A program made the position numbers and the translations under genes. This document shows, piece by piece, positions 28,665-39,527 of a stretch of 64,000 nt of DNA. Each line of letters starts with the position of its first letter. Position 1 is the first letter of the stretch. Under the pieces are notes generated by a model that saw only the letters and a list, made by a program, of their open reading frames with translations, was not told the origin of the DNA and did not search any database. The stretch comes from Lineus longissimus. Its lineage: Eukaryota; Nemertea; Pilidiophora; Heteronemertea; Lineidae. The stretch covers positions 15,998,599 to 16,062,598 of the forward strand of contig NC_088309.1 of NCBI RefSeq assembly GCF_910592395.1, read 5' to 3'.

Positions 28665-30965
28665 TTGCATGTGGTTCTGGTGACAGCCAACCGAGGTAGA
28701 ACACAAACAGCTGCCATCAAAGTCACACCACCTCCTCCAGTGCTGACTCCAGCCAATATGCCATTGTCAACCCCACCAGCTCCTACTACAGCTCCTACTC
28801 AAGCTCCACCTCCTACTACAGCTCCTGCTCTTACTCCAGGTCCTACTCCAGCACCAGCTTCTGCTCCTCTCCCTGCTGCTGAGCAGGCAGCAGCCAAGGG
28901 TGAGAATGATGACAGGGATTACTTGGTTACATTGCCACGTCTTTTAACAACTTTTCCCTATGTGTACTCTACAGGGTTCCCCCAGTCTTACTCCAAAGAC
29001 AGGGGCAGCATTACTTAAACCGTATCCCGACACACTCCATGTCACATCCTATCCACTCAGGACAGGCTATCCGTCAAGCTATTGACCCCTGGAACTAACA
29101 TCGGGACCATTCCGGTCCCAGACTGTCCGACGTGTAAAATACTTACAGGTCAACTGGATATGCGGCCTTTTACTCCCCACAGCCGCACATCTAGGATAGG
29201 AACATTTTTCTATCAACAGTCCACGGCCCGCCTCTGCAGGGCCAACCCATCTTGATCAATATCGCCTTTATAAGTGTCTGATGAGCAACTCCTGCGAAAC
29301 CGTTCACACCACCCCTGGCATAAATCACATGGCGCGCCTCCCCGCCATTCCGCGCAACTTTGCCGCCATGCTCCCTAGGAGCATGACGTCATGTCCGTCT
29401 CAAAGCCATGACGTCATAAATGGGGCCCAGCATCACGTCAACCACTGCGTCTTGACGTCAGTTCCAACACCTCACACGGTTTAAGAGATCAAGCGAAGAC
29501 TTTTGAGCCTTCACAACGGTCACACAAGCCAATTAAGCTGGTCGCATCTCATAGCATTGCCACGTCAAAAATAGGGATTACTTGGTAAGTGCAGCAACTG
29601 TGTTTACATGTAGTAGAACATCAAATTAAATGATTGATTGATGTTCTGGATGACATGTTTCTCAACCAAGTCCAGGATGAATTCATCACCGCGAAATATT
29701 CATAGTATACTAAATTTTGTTAGGGTGAGCACAGAGGACTGGCCTTTTCTAGAAACACTGGGGATTAGGTTGGCAAGCCTGTTCCTCTGGTTTTGGGAAA
29801 TCAGCTAACTTTTGAAGTTTGCGTCAGACAATGGACTTCTTCCTCTATGTTCTCTGTTAATGTCTGTATCCTACACAGCCAGATTTTCCTGCTAGTTGCC
29901 AGTTGGAGTGTATAATGCTTAGCTGACAATAGAAGAAACAGTTTTATTGTTGTGTCTCTCCCATATCTGAAGTAATTGCTTTGCTCCTGCATTTCCTACC
30001 TGCTATTCTAAATTTTTAGTTCTACATACAATCTAGAAACCATGTAATCTGACTGATGCTTTTTCCTTTAAAGAAGGACCTCACCTTGCTGATGTACATG
30101 CCATTCTAATTTCCAGACTGTAAGTGTAAGCACTTGCAGTACATTCTGTACAACTGTAAATCACACAGTATACTGTGATATACTGAACTGATATTAAGCA
30201 TTATCACATCTCTCTTCAGACTCTCCCCACAAAATCAGCAGATCTAAAAACTAAGAGAGAGGCGTGGGATGCCCTGCAATGTAACGAGGCAAGTATGTCA
30301 AAATGTGTAGGTGACTTGCTCGAAGCGGTCTTCGGGAAAGCGTACCTTTCCAGCCACTCCATGAGTGGTAAGAAGGGATCCATTTCTTCTACCAAGAAAG
30401 AGAAAGCAGACCCAACAAAGATTGCTGCTATAAAAGGCAAGTATTTATTATCTGAGTTATAAAAAATGTGACTTGAGTTGAGAAAATTTGAAATGAAGTA
30501 ACTGCCGACTGACTGCTTAAAATGAATGTCTTTGCAATGACACGTTGTTTCAACATGGTGACGTCCTTTGTTGTTTAAAGTTGGAAATCTTGTGAATGCT
30601 CTGGCTCAGGGTCTAGTTGCAAAATTTTGCATTTGCCAACCTTAGCGCTAATGCAGGCTGAAAAGATTTGCTAACGTTAGAGTTGAATAGCATTTTGCGT
30701 GGTCCATGAAAAACTAGTAGCATGCTAACACAAGTAGCAGTTATCTTGAATTTCATCGTCAACTTACACCTCATCTTACATCAGGGTGATTTAAGCCACC
30801 ATTATTCTGGATAACTTGTCGTTGTGACTTAAGCTGATTGTGCAACAGGACCCTGATGTTCAGGTGTCCTCCAGAGGGGAATCAGTGTGAATGTATTTTC
30901 ATTGTTAAGTTAATTGCTTGTTTGGGTTTTTTTCTTCAGAAATAGCTGAAAAGCGGAGGGAGTGA
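28665..30965 (+). CDS. Spliced gene with BEN-like domain (5' end uncertain)
   Basis: Exon A runs to 28899 (donor AAGG|GTGAGA), exon B is 30242-30436, exon C is 30940-30965 ending at TGA 30963-30965. Frames join in phase 1 at both introns. Exon A encodes a Pro/Thr/Ala-rich linker (PTTAPTQAPPPTTAP) ending AAEQAAAK. Exons B and C give MSKCVGDLLEAVFGKAYLSS, then SMSGKKGS and KADPTKIAAIK, then EIAEKRRE. This follows the BEN signature: LLxxxF, xeeLxxsSxsGkk, then a DPxKxxAIxxx helix. BEN domains bind DNA or chromatin proteins and repress transcription. The second intron has a GC donor (AAAAG|GCAAGT), a known rare class. The upstream start is not established; 28665 is the first ATG in frame. Another acceptor at 30219 is possible but gives no open frame with this donor. 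Confidence 0.55.
29384..29460. promoter_or_regulatory. Cluster of three perfect CRE palindromes
   Basis: TGACGTCA occurs at 29384-29391, 29409-29416 and 29453-29460, with a TCACGTCA variant at 29433-29440. CREB/ATF factors bind this 8-mer. A TTTATAAG box lies near 29270. It lies in the first intron of the BEN-like gene, so it may be an internal promoter or enhancer. Confidence 0.5.
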
Positions 30966-31123
30966 AGCCAAAACTCGTTATTTCACAGTGAAGTTCAACA
31001 ACATAAGCCAACAAAACACCCCAAAACCATCTCGTACTGCTAAAAATCCACCCACTACTCCGACACCATCAGAAAATGATTTAGAAACATCTGAAAGTGA
31101 AGATGCTGCTTTCATGAAGGACA
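30966..31123 (+). other. Candidate exon, low complexity
   Basis: An open stretch TRYFTVKFNNISQQNT with Pro/Thr and acidic Ser residues ends at a strong donor, AAG|GTGAGT, at about 31123/31124. It is out of frame with the BEN-like gene's last exon. It could belong to another transcript, possibly joined to the OB-fold exon at 39895 across the transposon cluster. This is speculation. Confidence 0.25.
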
Positions 31124-31580
31124 AGGGTGAGTTGTGATATTTAAATCCATTGGCATTAGCCAATGATTCTGTTGATTATTAGTGTCCTGTTCACTCTCAC
31201 AGTTCATCAAGGGAAAACATAATGAAACGGCCAGGGGCCATTGTGCTTACCGTATAGATATTTGGTGCTTTGGAATTCATCCAGGTTAAGAAACATTGTA
31301 CATGTATAGTATATAAACACCTCAACAAAAGTAAGTCCCCCTCTAAACAATTGATCATAACTTCTAAATTATCGATGACAATGCAATGAAAATTGCAGGA
31401 CATCATGATACTATACTTTGACACAAAGGGTTAAAGTTACAGCGCAATACCTATTGTTACGCATGAATGAGCCTCAATTGAAGGAAAAGAGTGCCATTTC
31501 AAAAATAACAAAACCTTGTATCTCTTTCAAAATTTATTCTTGTCGAATTACAGATCAATTTCGGCTACTGTTAAACATTT

Positions 31581-32600
31581 TCAGTAGCTGGTGTATCCAC
31601 CGTTGCTTCTTATGACTTGTAGGCACCTGTTGCGCATGCTGTGGATCAAACGCCGTATCCTTTGCTGTGGGATGTTAATCCACTCCTGTTGCAGGTATGC
31701 TGCCAAATCATTCAAGTTTGATTGTTCTGTGATCCTCCGATAAACTCTCCTCTTGAGTTGGTCCCAAAGGTGTTCAATCGGATTCAGATCCGGGGAATTC
31801 GCTGGCCAAACCACCCTCTCAATGTTCCTCTGGTTTAAAAACTGGTCAACAACTCGGGCCCGGTGTGGCCGCGCATTATCATCCATGAACGTAAAGTTGT
31901 TCCCGACAGTTGCAGCGAATGGAATCACGTGAGGAACAATGACCTGTCGAAGGTACTCATTGGCATTCAGAATTCCTTGGATTTGGACAAGATCTGTCCT
32001 CTGCCTCTCACTGATCCCAGCCCATACCATCATGCTACCTCCTCCGAATGCTGTGACTGGTTGAACACAACACTCAGGATGTTGCTCTCCTCTGCGACGC
32101 CACACCCGTAACCTTCCATCAATGTGACGAAGGCAGGCTCTCACTTCATCGCTAAACATCACCAAGGCCCACTGCGCTCTGGTCCATCTCTCATGCCGTC
32201 GGGCCAATGCAAGACGGGCTTGCTTGTGACGCAGAAGCAACATCGCTTTTTTGACGAGACGTCGGGCACGAAGGCCAGCAGTGTGGAGTCGCCTTCGGAC
32301 GGTCTGGCAGCTGATCCCTTGTCGATTGGCGAGAAACATCTGGTCCCGGGTCGCAGTAGCTGTCACCGATCGGTTCCTGAGGGCCGACATCCTGATCTGG
32401 CGATCGATTCCTTGGGTTGTGATTTTTGGTCTGCCAGTCCTGGGTAGGTCTTTCACCGAAGCAGTCTGGTTGAATTTGTCTTGCAGTTTCCTTATGGCTT
32501 TCGGACATACTGCCATTCTCCGGGCAACTTCCTTCACAGGTGTATTGGCCTGAAGGAGACCAATGGCTATAGCCCTGTCTTGCTCTGACATTTGTGGCAT
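31581..32600 (-). CDS. Tc1 transposase (DD34E), intact
   Basis: 339 aa, the normal length for Tc1 transposase, with no stop or frameshift. It contains an N-terminal paired-type helix-turn-helix (EVARRMAVCPKAIRKLQDKF), a GRPKIT link (the GRPR-like AT-hook), and a second HTH with SCQTVRRRLHTAGL. The catalytic triad is Asp151 (FSDEVR), Asp241 (MDDNARPH) and Glu276 (NPIEHLW); 34 residues separate the last two, the Tc1 hallmark. It cuts the element ends and inserts at TA. The start ATG 32600 (MPQMSEQDRA) fits the family N-terminus. The element's right repeat is interrupted by the LINE, so the enzyme could act in trans on other copies but probably mobilises this one poorly. Confidence 0.95.
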   Translation of the reverse strand: MPQMSEQDRAIAIGLLQANTPVKEVARRMAVCPKAIRKLQDKFNQTASVKDLPRTGRPKITTQGIDRQIRMSALRNRSVTATATRDQMFLANRQGISCQTVRRRLHTAGLRARRLVKKAMLLLRHKQARLALARRHERWTRAQWALVMFSDEVRACLRHIDGRLRVWRRRGEQHPECCVQPVTAFGGGSMMVWAGISERQRTDLVQIQGILNANEYLRQVIVPHVIPFAATVGNNFTFMDDNARPHRARVVDQFLNQRNIERVVWPANSPDLNPIEHLWDQLKRRVYRRITEQSNLNDLAAYLQQEWINIPQQRIRRLIHSMRNRCLQVIRSNGGYTSY

Positions 32601-32833
32601 CTTCAGTACATGTCAAAACAAAACTGAAAGCACGGCTAACATTGCCAGCCGATTTCAGTGTTGAAACCTTCTTGGGCCAATCTTGTTATTTTTGAAATTG
32701 CACTCTTTTCATTCAATTGAGGCTCATTCATGCATAACAATAGGTATTGCGTAAATTTCACCTGTTATGTCAAAGTATAGTATCATGATGTCCTGCAATT
32801 TTCATTGCATTGTCATTGATACTTTAGAAGTTA

Positions 32834-35800
32834 TTATTATTATTATTAAAAACATTTTTATAGCGCTTAACGTTGTTAAAACTTCTAAGCGCTTTACAAT
32901 TTATAATAAAACATAACATTAATACATGATAGAATAAAAGTCATTACTAAAAAAAAAAAAAAACGTGCAAAGGATTCAAAAGAATTTCTTAAAAATATGA
33001 GTTTTTAGTGCAGTTTTAAAACGACCCAGGGTACTCTGGCCACGAACACTATTTGGAAGCTCATTCCATAGCTTTGGTCCCGCCACTGCGAATGCAGAGG
33101 AGCCTATCACCCGGTTTGTGCGGATTTCCTTACACAGACCCATTGTACTTGACCGCAGGGAGCGTGAGGGTTTGTAAACTTCCAAGCAGTCTGCGAGATA
33201 TTTTGGTGCGTAATCATGTAGACATTTGTAGACCATTAGATTAACCTTGTACTCGAGCCTTGCTTTCAAAGGAAGCCAGTGGAGTGCGCACAGAACCGGA
33301 GTGATATGATCCCCTCTGGACACCCTAGTGACGAGACGAGCTGCCGAGTTTTGAACCAGTTGAAGCTTACGCACATTGGCCTCAGAGATGTTATATAGCA
33401 GACTATTTGCGTAGTCCAACCGCGAGACAACTAAGGTCCGCACTGCACTTGTTGCTGCTGATTTACTGAGCAAAGATCTTATCTTGCTTATACGATAGAG
33501 ATGGAAATTTGCCGCACGGCATACATTGTTAACATGCGTTTTCATGGACATTTCTCTGTCAAATGTTACACCAAGAATCTTGATGGTATCACTCAGCTCA
33601 ATTTCAGTATCGCCAATTTTCAATTTCAGATCAGACACATTCTTCTGTAGGTTCTTTACACATGCAAGGAAAAATTCGGTCTTACTGTCATTCAATTTCA
33701 GTTTGTTTCTCACCATCCATTCCTTAATTGACTCAACACATAGTGTTTGCACCACGGTTGGGTTAGTTGGATCAAAGATAATGTAGAGACCACTGTCATC
33801 AGCAAACAGTATATATGGCAGGAGGAATGATCGGATAATGTCGCCAAGAGGACTGTTGTATGCAGTGAACAAGAGAGGGCCCAGTACAGAACCCTGGGGA
33901 ACTCCAAAAAGTAAGGGAACCTTATCTGATACAGCGTCTTTCACCGTCACCTCTTGTGACCTCCCCGTGAGATAAGATTTGAACCACTGCAATGCTGATC
34001 CGGTAACCCCGAATCTATTCTCAAGACGTTTGAGGAGAATTGGGTGGTCCAGTGTGTCAAAAGCAGCAGACAGATCCAGTGCCACAAACAGAACAGCTTT
34101 GTTAGAATCCATGGCATGGACAATATCGTTGTGAACTTTAAGCAAGGCAGTTTCTGTGCTATGCTTAGCTCGATATGCTGACTGCATTGGATCAAACAAC
34201 CTGTTTGTGTCAAAGTGATCTGACAGCCTCTTTGACACAACCTTCTCAACAACTTTTGACATGAAAGGAAGGTTTGATACTGGACGGTAATTTGACGATA
34301 CCTCAGGGTCTAGAGAGGGTTTCTTCAGAAGCGGGCGCACACGAGCCTTTTTGTAACATTCTGGGAAAGTCCCACTTGACATTGATTCATTGACTACAAG
34401 TGTTAAAATCGGAAGAAGGTCCCCAATGGTCTTTTTTAGGAGCCATGTGGGGATAGGATCTATTTCGCATGACTTAGTAGCCATGGACAAAATGATCTTT
34501 TTCATTTCGTCTTCAGTAGCTGGAGTGAAACAGTCAAGTGGAATTCCTGAGAAAGCTTGTTCAGAAATCTCTGAAGGTGCATGTGTTGGCACCACATTGT
34601 CAAGGTTCGTACGGATCTTGATGATCTTTTCACTAAAGAAGGTTGCAAAATCGTTTGCCACAACAGATGGGTCGCCCAATGGAAGGTGACAGTCACTATC
34701 ATTAGTGAGCTCTTTAATCACATTGAATGTCTCCTTGAGGTTTCCTGTGCTAAGTCGTTCCTCGTAATAGTCCTTCTTTGCATTTCGAATAAGATTGACG
34801 ACACACTCCCGTTGTGCCACAAACATTTGTCTGTGAATCTCGAGTTTGGATGAAAACCATTTTCTCTCTAGCTGCCTCCGAAGATTCCGTGCTATGGCGA
34901 TGTTCTCACTGAAACAAGGATTATTGGGTCTTGCTGTTATACGTTGCGTTTTAAGGGGTGCCTTTCGATCAAGAGTTGACACAATTGCGTTGTTTAACGT
35001 TTCTGCCGTTTCATTCACTGAATTCCTTGGTTTACACTTGGCAAATTCTGCACAGATCTCACTTCCCAATTCTTTTGGACTGACGGATCGGTATTTGCGA
35101 TAAGACTTCACAAGTTCGACATTGACCTTGGAGAGACTAAGCACCATTCCAATGGTGAAGTGGTCTGACAACTCGTGATTGCAAACCGTGACATCATTCA
35201 CAATTCTGTCCTCATCCCTGACTATCACCAGGTCTAGGGTGTGCCCATGCTTATGGGTTGGCGACGTCACAAGTTGTGAAAGATTGTGAGAGTGAAGAAT
35301 ATCCTTAAACCGTCTCACCTCGGGAAGGTCCTTGTCTACATGTATATTAAAGTCCCCGAGGATCAATAGCCGTTCCTTGGCCACAGATATCTCAGTCACC
35401 AACTGCTCAAATTCATCAAGGAAGTTGTTGACCGTGTGTTTACGAGACGGAGGACGATAGATCACGACACAAAGCAGTGGTGTAGGGTCCGATCGAATCA
35501 ATGATTTTGAGCATTCAAACGTCACGAATGGTGTCGGTAACTTCCTCTGTGTCACTTTCAGACTGTCACGGTAACAGAGTCCTAAACCACCACCTCTCCC
35601 TTTGATTCGTGGGCTATTGATAAACGAGAAACCTTCTGGGGTCAGCTGCTTAGTGATTGAATTGTCTAATTGCTCCTGAAGCCAAGTCTCAGAGAAAAAT
35701 GCAAGATCAGCACCTTGCTCAATGATATGCTCACTGATTTGAATGGCTTTGTTACGTACTGATCTGGCATTCAAAAGAATTACCTTTGCCTGGACACATT

Positions 35801-36042
35801 TCCTTTCTGGCATTATTGGAACTTGGATAAGGTTAGCTGGATTTGTTTTCGATTGAATGGCTCGTGGTCGTAATCCACTTAGACGAATTCCTGCCCTCTT
35901 TGATCTCCTGGTCTTATACCGATGAATACCATGGTCAATGAGCGTCTTTTTCAATTGGTCTGAAACTGACACATGTGAACTGGTCCGAAACGATTTCAAG
36001 TCCCTTGGCATAAACATGGTGTGTACCTTAGCACTGACCACT
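32834..36042 (-). mobile_element. CR1/L2-type LINE, 5'-truncated, in Tc1 repeat
   Basis: A 7-bp target duplication GAAGTTA flanks it (32827-32833 and 36043-36049). Its 3' end, read on minus, is GCGCTATAAAAATG and then a short ATT microsatellite, typical of this superfamily in place of a poly(A) tail. No ORF1 is present, so the copy is 5'-truncated just before ORF2. It is younger than the Tc1 insertion. Confidence 0.9.
32976..36017 (-). CDS. LINE ORF2: AP endonuclease + reverse transcriptase
   Basis: About 1013 aa from the ATG at 36017 inside the LINE. The open frame also extends upstream to 36173 by reading through Tc1 repeat sequence, which is not LINE. The endonuclease has LNARSVRNK, the Glu in FFSETWL, LGDFNIHVD and LSDHFTI, all catalytic positions of an apurinic-type endonuclease. 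The reverse transcriptase has YRPVSNLPF, VALDLSAAFDTLDH, GVPQGSVLGPLLF and the active site ILFADDSG, then LGVTFD. The C-terminus is LKTHIFKKFF. It nicks target DNA and copies LINE RNA at the nick. No frameshift or stop is found over 1000 codons, so insertion is recent and the enzyme may be active. Confidence 0.93.
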   Translation of the reverse strand: MFMPRDLKSFRTSSHVSVSDQLKKTLIDHGIHRYKTRRSKRAGIRLSGLRPRAIQSKTNPANLIQVPIMPERKCVQAKVILLNARSVRNKAIQISEHIIEQGADLAFFSETWLQEQLDNSITKQLTPEGFSFINSPRIKGRGGGLGLCYRDSLKVTQRKLPTPFVTFECSKSLIRSDPTPLLCVVIYRPPSRKHTVNNFLDEFEQLVTEISVAKERLLILGDFNIHVDKDLPEVRRFKDILHSHNLSQLVTSPTHKHGHTLDLVIVRDEDRIVNDVTVCNHELSDHFTIGMVLSLSKVNVELVKSYRKYRSVSPKELGSEICAEFAKCKPRNSVNETAETLNNAIVSTLDRKAPLKTQRITARPNNPCFSENIAIARNLRRQLERKWFSSKLEIHRQMFVAQRECVVNLIRNAKKDYYEERLSTGNLKETFNVIKELTNDSDCHLPLGDPSVVANDFATFFSEKIIKIRTNLDNVVPTHAPSEISEQAFSGIPLDCFTPATEDEMKKIILSMATKSCEIDPIPTWLLKKTIGDLLPILTLVVNESMSSGTFPECYKKARVRPLLKKPSLDPEVSSNYRPVSNLPFMSKVVEKVVSKRLSDHFDTNRLFDPMQSAYRAKHSTETALLKVHNDIVHAMDSNKAVLFVALDLSAAFDTLDHPILLKRLENRFGVTGSALQWFKSYLTGRSQEVTVKDAVSDKVPLLFGVPQGSVLGPLLFTAYNSPLGDIIRSFLLPYILFADDSGLYIIFDPTNPTVVQTLCVESIKEWMVRNKLKLNDSKTEFFLACVKNLQKNVSDLKLKIGDTEIELSDTIKILGVTFDREMSMKTHVNNVCRAANFHLYRISKIRSLLSKSAATSAVRTLVVSRLDYANSLLYNISEANVRKLQLVQNSAARLVTRVSRGDHITPVLCALHWLPLKARLEYKVNLMVYKCLHDYAPKYLADCLEVYKPSRSLRSSTMGLCKEIRTNRVIGSSAFAVAGPKLWNELPNSVRGQSTLGRFKTALKTHIFKKFF

Positions 36043-37405
36043 GAAGTTATGATCAATTGTTTAGGGGGGGGGGACTTACTTTTGTTGAGGTGTTTAGGTA
36101 AAACCAAAGTCGGTATGACATGTGATGTATCGTTGCTTGGAATAAGTACCATAAGAATATCATCAGAAAACAAGTCACTAATAAACGAGATATTGCACTT
36201 TTTACCTATTTTAGTGTTGGCCTCCTGGTGGCCAAGTTGAGTACCAGATCAGATCGAAATTCGGTGCCCGAGGTAACATGACGTAGGGAGTCATGTGTAC
36301 CAAATTTCAAGTTCATAGCTTTAGTGGTTAAGAAACGTGCCATAGTTACAATCAAACGACCAATTTACGCCATTTGACCTGTGTGACCTTGAAAAGCAGG
36401 TCAGATCAAAAACTCATTTGATATGTGATGTATCCTTGCTCGGAGAACCTACCATAAAAATGTTATTGAAAACGAATCACTAATAAGAGAGATATCACAC
36501 TTTCTAGGTTTTCACTTTGGGCCCCCTGGTGACCAAGTCGAGAATCAGACCGGACTGAAATTCAGGGTCAGCTGACCTAGGGGGTCCTTTGTACAAAGTC
36601 TCAAGTTCATAGCCTTGGGGGTTAACAAACGTTCCACAGTTACGCTCAAATGGCCAATTTACGCCATTTGACCTCTGTGACCTTGACAAGTACGTCATAT
36701 GTATCATATGTGATGTATCCTTGCTAAGAGTATCTACCATAAAATTTTTACCAAAAACTAATCAGTAATAAGCGAGATATGGCACTATTCAAATTTTTGG
36801 TTTTGGCCCCCTGGTGGCCAAGTTAAGAATCAGATCAGAAAATCAGTGTCATAGGTCATCTGACCTAGGGGGTCATGTGTACCAAGTTTAAAGTTCATAG
36901 CTTTAGTTGTTAAAAGAAACGTGATTTGACCTCTGTGACCTTGAAAAGTACGCCACATCGACCTGATTTTTTGTCAACATGTAGAGCTACGTAACAGGTG
37001 TCTACATACCAAATTTAAAGACTATAGGACGAATAAAGACAAAACGTGCCACTATCGGTGAAATTTCAGAGTTTGACCTCTGTGACCTTGACAAGTAGGT
37101 CAAATCAAAAACCCATATGATATGTGATGTATCCTTGCTAGGGGTACACACCATAAAAGTTTTAGCAAAAACAAATCAGTAATAAACGAGTTATCGCATT
37201 TTTAAAGTTTTTGGTTTTAGCCCTCTGGTGGCCAGGTGAAGAATCAGACCGGACCGAAATTGGCTGTCAGAGGTCATGTGACCTAGGTCATAATGTGTAC
37301 AAAGTTTCAAGTTCATAGCACAAGCGGTTAAGAAACGTGCCACACAGGATACGGACGACGACGACGGCGGACACAGGGCCATCGTATAGACTCCCCCAAC
37401 GGTGA

Positions 37406-37619
37406 GCCAAACATGTGATAATCCTTACTGCATTTTGCATATAGCAAATTTAAATGGAACATGATGTTGTTACCAATGCGGCGACGTGGAACAGGATTGC
37501 TACAGTCGCCACACCATGGAACAAGATTTTCTTGACGGTTACTAATGTTTTGTTACGTTTTCCTCATCTTTGCGACCTGGTTTCAAGGTGCCGCGGCCTA
37601 AACTTGTTTTCAATAAAAT
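37406..37619. other. Short spacer, no gene
   Basis: Non-coding DNA between a forward and a reverse copy of the dispersed repeat. Confidence 0.5.
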
Positions 37620-37920
37620 TTTCGTGGCAGGGACCACTAGCAAGGATACATCACATGACTTTTGATTGTTGGATTTGACCATCTCAAGGTTACAGAGGTC
37701 AAATGGCTGTTAGAGTGTAACTTTGGCACGTTCCTTATTAGCTTAAGCTATGAACCTGCTACATTTGCACATGTTTGTTTTTTGCCTATTTTTCAAAGTC
37801 AAAGCAGTTGGCATAAAACTTCCATTTGGCTACTGTAGCAGTAGCACTTTCTGTAACTAGCATGAATTAATTGTATACTAAATATTGTTACGGTGAGGAC
37901 AATGGCCCGTGGCCATTTTT
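37620..37920 (-). repeat. Dispersed repeat family, reverse copy
   Basis: It carries CTAGCAAGGATACATCACAT and AGAGGTCAAATGG-type words in reverse order and ends in the edge CGGTGAGGACAATGGCCCG and GGCCATTTTT (37891-37920). Confidence 0.7.
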
Positions 37921-39049
37921 TCTTATAAAAGCTGGCCTCTGGTGCCCTTTCCATGATTTTGGCTCGCTGAGAGACTTGATTGCCAAAAGGCGGCAGTACT
38001 ATATGTAGTTAGCGGTCCAATACAATACAAAACCTTTTTGTGAATGAAATTGACATGGGCTGGAAGTCTATTGTATGTGGGGCCGCTAACAACTGCCGCC
38101 TACCGGTAATTAAGTTCCTCATTTGAATGAATTTGTTGAAGTTTTTTGTCTCGTCTGCCAGATTGATGGACAAAGGGTGATGAAAGCTTAATACACCGTC
38201 ATTATGGAGTACGATCTTGGCAATTCGATCGCAGATCGTACTGGGTGAGAACAGAGCTAAAACGTCAACTTACCATGAACTTAAATTTTTCAGGAGCTGA
38301 CCAGGAACCCGAAACCCAGGAAGAATGAGGGGTCAATACGCTTCCTTGAATACGTCTAAACTAAAACCAGTCTATAGTGCACTGTAGCTGACTTTTCAGT
38401 AGAAGTGGAGATATATCATGTGTTTATGAGGATGTTGTAACGTTACTTCTGACCAGCACAGTATTTGGCCTTCATTAACATTTCACATGTCCCATCTCTA
38501 GTTACCGCATTGCTACAACCTCACCAAGGCGTTGTGGTCAGATTATTCTGATTTCATACAAATCAGCCACGATAGTAGAATGAAGGTACAGTGGCCATTT
38601 CGATGTTCGTTTCTGACATCACTTCCTCCGATAGTTTTTTAACGTCCACATTTTAAAGTTCCCTGGACCATTCATATTGTTTGTTAACATGTTTGGATTA
38701 TTGTCATTATTTGCTAATGACAAGGTTTTCTGGTAGTTTTAACTCCCACGTTTCGGTCCCTGGACCATTCATATTGTTTGTTTTAAACATGTTTGGATTA
38801 TTGCAATTATTTGCTAATGACAAGGTTTTCTGGTAGTTTTACGTCCACGTTTAGGTCCCTGGACCATTCATAATGTTTAACATGTTTGGATTTTTAAGTT
38901 TTCACGTTTTAATAAATCTTGTTGATGATGAAACATATTGACTCACTGTTTTTACTACTTTCTCATGATCACTGCATCCCAAGGACAGCTGAATGTTATG
39001 TGCCAATAAACACAAACCTCTACCCGGCCCACAGTGGTGAATTTGTCAT
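37921..39049. other. Non-coding stretch with ~98-bp tandem repeat
   Basis: No gene. At 38640-38905 three head-to-tail units start CCCTGGACCATTCAT at 38661, 38758 and 38857, each with ATGTTTGGATT; the first two share GCTAATGACAAGGTTTTCTG. Confidence 0.75.
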
Positions 39050-39527
39050 CACATATGGTGATAAAATTACCAAAGTTGGTAATATAATCAATATGTTGGT
39101 AATATAACTACCAAGCATGGTAATAAATATTGTAATTTAATCACCAAACATTGTAATAAAATCACCAAAGTTGGTGATTTATTACCAAATATGGGCAAAT
39201 AATTACTCTTTATTATGAACTTTGGTGATTTTATCACCAAACTTTGTCATTTATCACCAACTTGGTGATTAATCATGAAAGTTGATAATGGAGTATTACG
39301 AAGACAATCACCAGCTTCGTGATAATCATGAAAGTTGGTGATACAGTATAATGAAAATAATAATCAACTTGGTGATACAGTTCATAATTATCATCAACTT
39401 GGTAATGAAGTTGATGATTGAATTACCAAATGTGATGATAAAATGACCAAATTTCGTCATATTATTATCAAAGTTGGTGATAAAGTTCGTCATTTTATTA
39501 CGAAAGTTGGTGATACTTTTTTACATG
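39050..39527. repeat. AT-rich array of TTGGTGAT / ATCACCAA words
   Basis: Some 30 degenerate copies of an 8- to 9-base word (TTGGTGATA, ATCACCAAA, TTGGTAATA) occur over 480 bp in both orientations without a fixed period, often as local palindromes such as ATCACCAAAGTTGGTGAT. There is no coding content. It may be a degenerate satellite able to form many small hairpins. Confidence 0.8.

Larger units (their letters stand above)
31316..36094 (-). mobile_element. Tc1-type transposon with nested LINE
   Basis: TA flanks both ends (31314-31315 and 36095-36096). The left end begins AACACCTCAACAAAAGTAAG and the right end is its complement. Terminal inverted repeats extend about 200 bp: 31316 to ~31512, against ~32694-32826 plus 36050-36094, with few mismatches. 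The right repeat is split by a LINE at 32834-36042. A paralogous empty site at 40331-40408 confirms both borders. Without the LINE the Tc1 would be about 1.56 kb. Confidence 0.93.
31224..37405 (+). repeat. Dispersed repeat family, forward copy interrupted by Tc1 + LINE
   Basis: It begins with the edge GAAACGGCCAGGGGCCATTG and then a conserved leader to 31315. It is interrupted by the Tc1 element and resumes at 36097 with GGTAAAACCAAAGTCGG. Tandem units of about 290-305 bp follow, starting with (G/C)AYATGTGATGTATC at 36117, 36420, 36705 and 37119. Each has CTGGTGGCCAAG, GAATCAGACCGGAC and TTTGACCTCTGTGACCTTG. It ends near ACGACGACGACGGCGGACAC. Confidence 0.75.

Noticed and set aside
31863-32553. 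Open frames on + opposite the Tc1 transposase
   Set aside because: They are antisense shadows of a well-supported transposase.
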